This document shows, in pieces, positions 57,171-64,000 of a DNA stretch of 64,000 nucleotides. Position numbers and translations under genes: made by a program. Positions within the stretch are counted from its first letter, which is position 1, and the number at the start of each line of letters is the position of its first letter. Below the pieces are notes generated by a model. The model searched no databases, was not told the origin of the DNA, and worked only from the letters and a program-made list of their open reading frames with translations. The stretch spans positions 36,118,214-36,182,213 of the forward strand of contig CM049320.1 in the NCBI GenBank assembly GCA_026874595.1. Direction: 5' to 3'. Source of the DNA: Sipunculus nudus (taxonomy: Eukaryota; Annelida; Sipuncula; Golfingiida; Sipunculidae).

Positions 57171-57544
57171 CCACAGTTGGCATTAACTTCAAATGTATGA
57201 AAATATACACCACCGTACTGGACTACGGAATCCATGAACACTCATGAATAAATATTTGCTATAATTTGGAAGATATTAAATTACAGGGCAAATCATATGT
57301 ACTCTTTAGAATTAACTAGAGTATACCCATATCTGTACCTGCATGCACACATTTCTTAAATTATGAGGAAGCACTATGTGAGAATGGCCATGGCACACCG
57401 CAGGTATTAAACCCAGAATAATTTTATCGATTTTGAGGCCATTTCTTTACCAAACGCCTAAAAAATATAAACTTGCTCTTCCCCGGACCAAGATGCACCC
57501 TCCCACGAAGTTTGACGACCGTGCAATCCCTAGCGTGCGAAAGA

Positions 57545-57580
57545 ATCCGGACAGACAGACAGACAAACAGATTCCCGTGA
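57545..57580 (+). repeat. GACA microsatellite-like tract
   Basis: GGACAGACAGACAGACAAAC in a gene-free stretch. GACA/GACAAAC tails of this kind are frequent in repeats of marine invertebrate genomes; that comparison is from general knowledge. Confidence 0.45.
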
Positions 57581-58528
57581 AATATAGTATGATACACAAG
57601 AGATTTATACATGAACGTTAGTAGCTTGGGAACATGTTTGTTACATTTGTGTTCCTTCAACTTGATAAATCTGTTGTCTATCTGATATAGTTCCACTGGT
57701 CGTCGGCAGGTGGCGATACTGACGCCAACATATTGGTCAGCAACACAAAATGGCCACTTGCCGGACAACGGTCTACACAACATTTACGAAATATGTGCTA
57801 AAATCTTCGGAAAAATATGCTTAAAGCGTTCAACGAGTGACATTTGCGATATCTTTTCCAGTTTGCGCGTACATCTTGCACAAACGTAAAATCTGCCGCA
57901 CACCAAAGTTTTCAATGTGTCCACAACCCTACTATATAAGCAGGCCGAGTCTATTATACTATCAGTTGAGAGCGCTCTATGGGCGCTTTTGGGTCCCAGA
58001 CGGCTCCCCTGTGGGGGAGGGGGGGACTTGAGGGGGGGAGGGGGCGGCCCCTCCCTCTGCCTTATGCCAAGAAGTAATAGAGTTGTGGGCCTGGGGTCGG
58101 TTGTGTGGTTCAAGTCAGAAGTGGACCAGTTGTAGGTCGGTTGGATGTGAAAGGTCGGTTGGGGTCGACGAGGTCGGATGTGAAAGGTGAACAGGGGTCG
58201 CCGGGGGGGAGAACAGGGGAGTTCTGGATGGGATCGGGTCGAAGGTGAAAGGTCAGCAGGGGTCGCCGGGGGGGGAGAACAGGGGAGTTGTGAGTGGGAT
58301 CGGGTCGGAGGTGAAAGGTCAGCAGGGGTCGCCGGGGGGGGGGGGGAACAGGGGAGTTGTGAGTGGGATCGGGTTCGTATACGGATGTGAATGGTTAAAG
58401 AGTGATCGTCGGGTATCATCGGTACTGGGAAAGCCAACGGTGTGCAACGCATGTCAAAGCACAATGGGATCGTTCCGATCACCACAGAGTCTCCCCTGGG
58501 GCCGAGGCCCCTATAGAGGTTTCTCCAC

Positions 58529-60380
58529 AGGGGTCGTGGTGGGGGCCTCGCCCCCAGGGGATAATACTTTATGGGGGATCGATCCCTAAAAAGAATACAC
58601 ACAGGGGGCGAGGCCCCCATAAGGAATTACATGGAGGGCCCGTGGTGGGGGCCTCGCCCCCAGGGGATAATACTTTATGGGGGATCGATCCCTAAAAAGA
58701 ATATACACAGGGGGCGAGGCCCCCATAAGGAATTACATGGAAGGATCGTGGTGGGGGCCTCGCCCCCGGGAATAATATTTTATGTGGGATCGATCCCTAC
58801 AAAGAATATACACTGGGGGCGAGGCCCCCATAAGGAATTACATGGAAGGCCCGTGGTGGGGGCCTCGCCCCCAGGGGATAATACTTTATGTTGGATCGAT
58901 CCCTACAAAGAATATACACAGGGGGCGAGGCCCCCATAAGGAATTACATGGAAGGCCCGTGGTGGGGGCCTCGCCCCCGGGAATAATATTTTATGGGGGA
59001 TCGATCCCTAAAAAGAATATACACTGGGGGCGAGGCCCCCATAAGGAACTATATGGAAGACCCGTGGTGGGGGCCTCGCCCCCAGGGGATAATACTTTAT
59101 GTGGGATCGATCCCTACAAAGAATATACACAGGGGGCGAGGCCCCCATAAGGAATTACATGGAAGGCCCGTTGTGGGGGCCTCGCCCCCAGGGGATAATA
59201 CTTTATGGGGGATCGATCCCTAAAAAGAATACACACAGGGGGCGAGGCCCCCATAAGGAAATATATGGAAGGATCGCGGTGGGGGCCTCGCCCCCGGGAG
59301 AATACAGTATGGGGATCGGGGCGCCGAAGGCGCCAATACACAGATGTATGTATGGGGGGCGCCTTCGGCGCCTCGATCCGTAAAATGAATATTCCCAGGG
59401 GGCGAGGCCCCCACCACGGGCCCTCCATGTAAATCCTTATGGGGGCCTCGCCCCCGGGGTATATTCTTTGTAGGGATAGATCCAGTATAAAGTATTATCC
59501 CCTGGGGGCGAGGCCCCCACAACGGGCCTTCCATGTAATTCCTTATGGGGGCCTCGCCCCCTGTGTATATTCTTTGTAGGGATCGATCCCACATAAAGTA
59601 TTATCCCCTGGGGGCGAGGCCCCCACCACGGGTCTTCCATATAGTTCCTTATGGGGGCCTCGCCCCCAGTGTATATTCTTTTTAGGGATCGATCCCCCAT
59701 AAAATATTATTCCCGGGGGCGAGGCCCCCACCACGGGCCTTCCATGTAATTCCTTATGGGGGCCTCGCCCCCTGTGTATATTCTTTGTAGGGATCGATCC
59801 CACATAAAGTATTATCCCCTGGGGGCGAGGCCCCCACCACGGGCCTTCCATGTAATTCCTTATGGGGGCCTCGCCCCCAGTGTATATTCTTTGTAGGGAT
59901 CGATCCCACATAAAATATTATTCCCGGGGGCGAGGCCCCCACCACGGGCCTTCCATGTAATTCCTTATGGGGGCCTCGCCCCCTGTGTATATTCTTTGTA
60001 GGGATCGATCCCACATAAAGTATTATCCCCTGGGGGCGAGGCCCCCACCACGGGTCTTCCATGTAGTTCCTTATGGGGGCCTCGCCCCCAGTGTATATTC
60101 TTTTTAGGGATCGATCCCCCATAAAATATTTTTCCCGGGGGCGAGGCCCCCACCACGGGCCTTCCATGTAATTCCTTATGGGGGCTTCGCCCCCGGGGTA
60201 TATTCTTTGTAGGGATCGATCCCCCATAAAGTATTATCCCATGGGGGCGAGGCCCCCATCACGGGCCTTCCATGTAATTCCTGATGGGGGCTTCGCCCCC
60301 GGGGTATATTCTTTGTAGGGATCGATCCCCCATAAAGTATTATCCCCGGGGGCGAAGCCCCCACCACGACCCTTGTGGAG
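58529..60380. repeat. Inverted tandem arrays of a ~106-bp hairpin unit
   Basis: About eight units rightward and nine in reverse orientation. Each unit has GGGGGCCTCGCCCCC, then AATACTTTATG, a GGGATCGATCCC palindrome, AAGAATATACAC, then GGGGGCGAGGCCCCC and ATAAGGAATTACATGG. The two GC-rich blocks of a unit are complementary, so each unit can fold into a hairpin as well as pairing with the opposite array. Long open frames across it are by-products of the repeat period and are not genes. Confidence 0.9.
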
Positions 60381-60997
60381 AAATTTCTATAGGGGCCTCG
60401 GTCCAAGCAGAGACCCTCTGTGGGGATCTGAACGATCCCATAGTGCTTTGACATGCGTTGCACACCTGTGGCTTTTCCAGTACCGATGATATCCGATGAA
60501 CACTCTTTAACCATTCTCATGCATCTCCGATCCCAACCAGGACTCCCCTGTCCCCCCCCCCCCCCTGGGCGATCCCACCCACGACTCCCCTGTACCCCCC
60601 CTGAGCGATCCCACCCAGGACTACCCTGTACCACCCCCCCCCCCCCGGGCGATCCCACCCATGACTACCCTGTACCCCCCCCCCCCCGGCCGATCCCACA
60701 CAGAACTCCCCTGTTCCCCCCATGGTTAAGCATACTGACCTTTCACATCCGACCTCGGCGACCCCAATCGACCTTTCACATCCTACCGACTCTTCTTCCC
60801 CCCCCCCCCCCGCCGGCGATCCCCAAACCTACAACTGGTCTACTTCTGACTTGAACCACACAACCGACCCCTGGTGGCCACAGGCCACAACTCTACTACT
60901 TCTTGACATAAGGCAGAGGGAGGGGCCACCCCTCCCCCCCTCAAGTCCCCCCCTCCCCCACAGGGGAGCCGTCTGGGAGCCAAAAGCGCCCATAGAG

Positions 60998-61168
60998 GTA
61001 TAACGTCCCTGGGTGGGCTCGAACCACCAACCTTCCGATTAACAGCCGGACGCGCTAACCGTTGCGCCACAGGGACTACATGCTTTGTGTACGTAAGTTT
61101 CTTATGTTATCATGAATAGGTACTGTTCCTTGATTTGATTGGCTGATGGAAAGTGTGACGTCACAGAC
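60998..61168 (-). repeat. 171-bp tRNA-containing segment, copy B
   Basis: Same length and boundaries as the copy at 56371-56541, about 4.5 kb away and in the same orientation. It abuts the second 35-bp direct repeat exactly. Confidence 0.85.
61005..61076 (-). tRNA. tRNA-Asn (anticodon GTT)
   Basis: 72 nt on the minus strand starting GTCCCTGTGGCGCAACGG. Cloverleaf: acceptor GTCCCTG/CAGGGAC, D stem GCGC/GCGC, anticodon stem TCCGG/TCGGA with loop CTGTTAA (anticodon GTT), T arm GGTGGTTCGAGCCCACC. This agrees with metazoan tRNA-Asn. A T4 run is the nearest possible terminator (60985-60982). Confidence 0.87.
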
Positions 61169-61430
61169 ACAGGGGAGCCGTCTGGGACCCAAAAGCGCCC
61201 ATACAGCGCTCTCAACTGATAGTATTATAGAGCCGGCCTGTTTATATAGTAGGGTTGTGGACACATTTAAATCTTTGGTGAAGATATCGTAAATGTTACT
61301 CGTGGAACGTTGGAGGCATATTTTTCCTAAAATTGTAGCAGGTATTTCGTAAATGTCATGTAGACCGTTGTCCGGCAAAGGGCTATTTTGTTGTGTTGAC
61401 CAGTGCTGTATGAGGCAGCGCCCCCTATCG

Positions 61431-61900
61431 TATATTACCAACACTAATATAACAGTCACTACACATGACGTATTTAATGAACCAGTTTACCTGATAATTG
61501 ATCGTATGAAGCATAATTGTTTGCGTTGTGTAGATTGTGGTAAGGTTTTACCCCCTTTATGTGACACAATAGTACGTTTATGTCGTTTCTTTTTGCTCTG
61601 TTTGTGATAGATATTAAATTTAACCTGCAATGTGCGGGGTTTATATGCCACATAACCTGAATGCGCGCACACACACACACACCATGTACACAAAATAATA
61701 AATGGGGGCATTTGGACGTTGGTGAGAGATGGTAGTGAAACAAATTGTATTTAAAAACATACAGCGTACAACAACACATATAACAGATATATGAAGAAAA
61801 ACATAGATGATTCATTTTTCAAAGCACAATATGTGGTTTTTATTGGGAACAACAATTTCCTATACAATGCCTTGTTGTTTATCACACACGTTCCATATCA
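61431..61900. other. AT-rich gap between the palindrome and the next viral gene
   Basis: No credible gene. It has an (AC)n tract near 61669-61681. TTTATT at 61838-61843 (minus-strand AATAAA) is the likely polyadenylation signal of the leftward gene ending at 61901, so virus-type sequence probably resumes around 61800. Confidence 0.45.
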
Positions 61901-63442
61901 TCAAAAAGCATAAGTGTATTTTGTATCAAGATCAAGCAAGAAATAGGGAAAATACACGCGGCCGTCTCTCACTTCCACACACGGTACATTAGAAGCAAAC
62001 TGTCGCACGCGCCCCAAACGGAAAGACGCTGCCCACGCCGCTGTTCTTGTTAGAACAGAAAACAGGTTTTTCTTCGCGTCCTGTACTGAAACCGATCGAC
62101 ACTTGGCCATTTCCAAAGTGGCACAGAATGTGCGCCTCACACGACCCACACCTGTCCCGACGTAGCGGTGGACGTGCCGTGACACGTGTCTGGCTGTTTT
62201 GGTTGACTTAACGATATACAGCCCAATCTTATCTTGTTCCAACATGGCCACAACAAAAAACAGTTGGAAATCATTTATCCGCGTTGGCGTTCCATCGAAT
62301 GCACCAGAGCGGTCGTACATGACTTTATATTCGTCGTAATATTCGTCGTCCTCAGTGTGGTAACATAGGTCCATATCGATGTAATTTTCGACGGGACACC
62401 ACAACTGTAGCTTTTCATCGGAAGGAGGGATGAACGTGTTACAATGCGCATGCACCTTATCGGCGGCGTTCCGAGGCCGCCCTGACACGCACAGACGGAC
62501 AGCGTGTGGCAAATTGCACTGGTTGACAGGTGCGTCCAGCAGTGAACCACCGCTCGTGTTGTGACAGCCTATGTACACTCCTGACGGAATGAAGTTTTCT
62601 GTGAAGAGTCCCACTGGGTCCCACTGCTTGCCGAGTTTTTTGGCGTCCTGCATAGCGTCCACGGTGACATCAGCCATGCAATCAGTGATGGTGTTGACAA
62701 AGACAGATGTTTCGTCTTTGAGTCTCCGACTGTGAAGTGCTGCCAGCAGAGACTTCATTGGAACCTGTCGGCCGTAGGACGATTTCCCCTGCACCTGATG
62801 TAAATAGCCGTCCGTGTCCGGTCCTTCCACGCGTGAAATGAGGGCGTCGCTAGCATCCTGTATCACTTCGCATAATCTCTCGGCGTACGTGAGACCCGAT
62901 TGCTGCACACGTAGTCTGTCCTTCATCTTTGCGTCCGCGTCCAGCAGGTGCAGACGCCGCCGTGTGAACATTAACAGCCCAGGGACGAAATGTTTCGGGT
63001 GGGCCACAGTCGGTGCTGAAGAATCGGAAACGTCGACGGGGCCAGGCCCTGTGGTCGCCAGGTGGCTGAGGTCGACATTTATGGGCAATTCTGCCCCCGC
63101 CCTGCCCAAACTGTCTCGGACGGGTTGCGTCTTTAACCTCACTATGTCCGTGTACTCCCCTTTGTACTTTCTGACGTCATGGTCGCCTACGAACACCCCA
63201 TGGAGGTAAGTCTCTGGAACCCTCGGCAACACGGCTATGGCTTTGCGGCGGATGTGTTCCGGCAGGCTTGTCTCCAGCCGGCGATTCTGTGTCCGCATGA
63301 AGCGGTCCCTGCTCATTTGATCGAACTTGAAAGCCTGTTCCATCACGTGTTGATGGGTCACGGGGGGCAACTTATTTGGGATCCGCAATGGTGAACTTTG
63401 TCCCTCACGTCGTCCGTTTGCTGTGACGAGAAAGGGCGTCAT
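61901..63442 (-). CDS. Protein of unknown function (513 aa)
   Basis: The ATG at 63442 starts MTPFLVTANGRREGQSSPL. The N-terminal ~100 residues are basic and helical; the rest is mixed, with a Cys/His stretch (GVYIGCHNTSGG) and an acidic Tyr-rich run (CYHTEDDEYYDEYKVMYD). The end is beta-like (GRVYFPYFLLDLDTKYTYAF). No signal peptide or membrane span. Size and soluble character would allow a capsid triplex or vertex protein, without positive evidence. It is divergent from the OTU-like gene, with only 54 nt between start codons. Confidence 0.75.
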   Translation of the reverse strand: MTPFLVTANGRREGQSSPLRIPNKLPPVTHQHVMEQAFKFDQMSRDRFMRTQNRRLETSLPEHIRRKAIAVLPRVPETYLHGVFVGDHDVRKYKGEYTDIVRLKTQPVRDSLGRAGAELPINVDLSHLATTGPGPVDVSDSSAPTVAHPKHFVPGLLMFTRRRLHLLDADAKMKDRLRVQQSGLTYAERLCEVIQDASDALISRVEGPDTDGYLHQVQGKSSYGRQVPMKSLLAALHSRRLKDETSVFVNTITDCMADVTVDAMQDAKKLGKQWDPVGLFTENFIPSGVYIGCHNTSGGSLLDAPVNQCNLPHAVRLCVSGRPRNAADKVHAHCNTFIPPSDEKLQLWCPVENYIDMDLCYHTEDDEYYDEYKVMYDRSGAFDGTPTRINDFQLFFVVAMLEQDKIGLYIVKSTKTARHVSRHVHRYVGTGVGRVRRTFCATLEMAKCRSVSVQDAKKNLFSVLTRTAAWAASFRLGRVRQFASNVPCVEVRDGRVYFPYFLLDLDTKYTYAF

Positions 63443-63496
63443 CAAACGTCAGTGCAAAACGGACATTGTAGAGGTCAGACAGTTCCAATAATAAAA

Positions 63497-64000
63497 ATGG
63501 CACGGCAAACAGCCGACCCGAAACCGATGAGCAGGGAGGAATGGGACGAGCAGTTGCAAAACACGGGATGGACGCGCAAGAACGTCATCAGAGACGGAAA
63601 CAGTTTTTTTCGGGCTGTGGCCATACTCATGAACGGGATGCACGAAGGCCAGCATGGGAGGTTGCGTCAGGTAGTAAGGGATCACACAGGCAACAACGAG
63701 CTGCAGGACGGTGTTGAACCCGGAAACGACGCGGTGCGGGCGATATCACATAAGTACGATTGCCATGTAAATGTCCTGCGGACGACAGGTGACATCCGCC
63801 TTCTGACATCATTAGCACGTAGCAGGAAACCTTCAATAACTCTCGTACACACCGAAGCAGGGTACGACGTTTTAATACCGACATCTGAACAAGCAAAAGT
63901 ACAACCACAGTCCTGTTCTCCTCCTCGTGCCATAGATATGTACGCGGATGAGGCATCCTCTTTACTCGCGGATCTTGACAAAGAATGGGCGAGGTTCATG
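63497..64000 (+). CDS. OTU-like protein lacking catalytic Cys and His (3' partial)
   Basis: An ATG at 63497 opens a frame that runs without a stop to the window edge (168 codons). Residues 33-42 (DGNSFFRAVA) match the OTU deubiquitinase signature DGNCxFRA, but the catalytic Cys is Ser36 (AGT at 63602-63604). The usual following features are present: a helix with LRQVVRDHTG, the YDCHVNVL strand, and SITLVHTEAGYDVL at 113-126, where active OTUs have HYD and this protein has Gly122-Tyr-Asp. With both catalytic residues changed it is probably a ubiquitin-binding pseudoenzyme. The residues after 130 are Gln/Ser-rich, then helical. The gene continues beyond the window. Confidence 0.7.
   Translation, partial: MARQTADPKPMSREEWDEQLQNTGWTRKNVIRDGNSFFRAVAILMNGMHEGQHGRLRQVVRDHTGNNELQDGVEPGNDAVRAISHKYDCHVNVLRTTGDIRLLTSLARSRKPSITLVHTEAGYDVLIPTSEQAKVQPQSCSPPRAIDMYADEASSLLADLDKEWARFM

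Larger units (their letters stand above)
55908..57704. other. AT-rich, protein-gene-free region with tRNA genes, host-like
   Basis: About 1.8 kb in which every frame is short and random. Apart from two tRNA genes, it contains GTGTGTGTG near 55995, AT-rich stretches, and a GACAGACAGACAGACAAACAG tract near 57550. Composition is clearly more AT-rich than the viral genes on either side. It resembles animal intergenic DNA more than a virus genome. Confidence 0.5.
60960..61203. repeat. 35-bp direct repeats flanking an inserted tRNA segment
   Basis: The 35-bp sequence starting ACAGGGGAGCCGTCTGGGA occurs at 60960-60994 and 61169-61203 with one mismatch. The tRNA segment (60998-61168) lies between them. 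The left palindrome arm has this sequence only once (57978-58012, reverse complement) and no tRNA, so the right arm gained the segment together with a duplication of the 35-bp site. Confidence 0.85.
57705..61430. repeat. 3.7-kb imperfect palindrome
   Basis: The left arm (about 57705-59300) returns as reverse complement in the right arm (about 59400-61430). Outer parts match around CCGGACAACGGTCTAC (57760) and GTAGACCGTTGTCCGG (61363). Inner parts match at the poly-G/poly-C blocks, at CAAGTCAGAAGTGGACCAGT (58110) against its complement near 60845, and at the hairpin arrays. The arms differ by many substitutions and small indels and by a 200-base insertion in the right arm, so this is not a simple copy artefact. 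The centre (59311-59381) holds two short GGCGCCnnnGGCGCC hairpins. Confidence 0.88.

Noticed and set aside
57424-57783. 119-codon leftward frame
   Set aside because: It crosses the GACA tract (LFVCLSVRI is its translation) and the palindrome edge; no coding character.
57784-58620. 278-codon frame rich in Pro and Ser
   Set aside because: It follows the poly-G/poly-C repeats; the composition is low-complexity and there is no start or signal context.
58571-60227. Series of overlapping frames of 76-160 codons with WWGPRPQGIILY-type sequence
   Set aside because: They repeat with the ~211-base double period of the hairpin array on both strands and encode only the repeat.
58529-60380. CRISPR array
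   Set aside because: Units are contiguous hairpins without variable spacers, arranged as inverted tandems, and the genome is eukaryotic-viral.

Overview
The window looks like part of the genome of a large herpesvirus of an invertebrate, closest in character to the Malacoherpesviridae (oyster and abalone herpesviruses). Several order-level hallmarks are readable: a DNA-packaging terminase split by an intron that holds other genes (the classic UL15-type arrangement), a gB-type fusion glycoprotein with a furin-like site, a capsid maturation protease/scaffold gene, a UL5-type SF1 helicase, and a 1346-residue protein that is probably the major capsid protein. The base composition is mixed (around half GC by eye). 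TATA boxes, AATAAA signals and GT-AG introns show eukaryotic-type expression. I cannot assign a species. A previously undescribed malacoherpesvirus, or a copy integrated in an animal chromosome, are both possible.

Layout. 0-0.1 kb: end of an ankyrin-repeat gene. 0.7-13.4 kb: a large coiled-coil protein, a host-like C-type lectin/EGF receptor mimic, a protein with a C-terminal CARD, a small secreted knottin-like protein, a PD-(D/E)XK nuclease-like protein, and a large gene broken by a frameshift. 13.6-19.1 kb: leftward genes, including a two-pass membrane protein. 19.2-27.5 kb: terminase exons 2 and 1 around a 5.8-kb intron with six genes inside. 28.1-32.6 kb: three tandem IAP (BIR/RING) genes. 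The first has an in-frame stop inside its first BIR. The second is spliced and has a cIAP-like BIR-BIR-UBA-RING plan. 32.9-40.5 kb: five rightward genes, two of them separated only by one in-frame TGA. 40.7-55.9 kb: structural and replication block (gB, acidic protein, probable major capsid protein, protease/scaffold, helicase).

55.9-61.9 kb is different. It has no credible protein gene and AT-rich flanks. It holds three tRNA genes (an Asn-type body with a Lys anticodon, Ile-GAT, Asn-GTT) and a 3.7-kb imperfect palindrome. The core of the palindrome is about 17 copies of a ~106-bp GC-rich hairpin unit arranged as inverted tandem arrays. A 171-bp tRNA segment occurs twice; the second copy sits in the right palindrome arm between 35-bp direct repeats. 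This looks like host-derived or mobile DNA embedded in the virus. Virus-like genes resume at 61.9 kb, and the window ends inside an OTU-like protein that lacks the catalytic Cys and His.

Working together: the core genes build, cleave and fill the capsid and drive fusion and replication. The accessory genes (three IAPs, CARD, OTU-like, CTLD/EGF protein, knottin, ankyrin) point to heavy interference with apoptosis, ubiquitin and pattern-recognition signalling. Several genes carry apparent breaks: indels at G4, A7 and A6 runs, and two in-frame TGAs. These could be assembly errors, unrecognised splicing or real decay.
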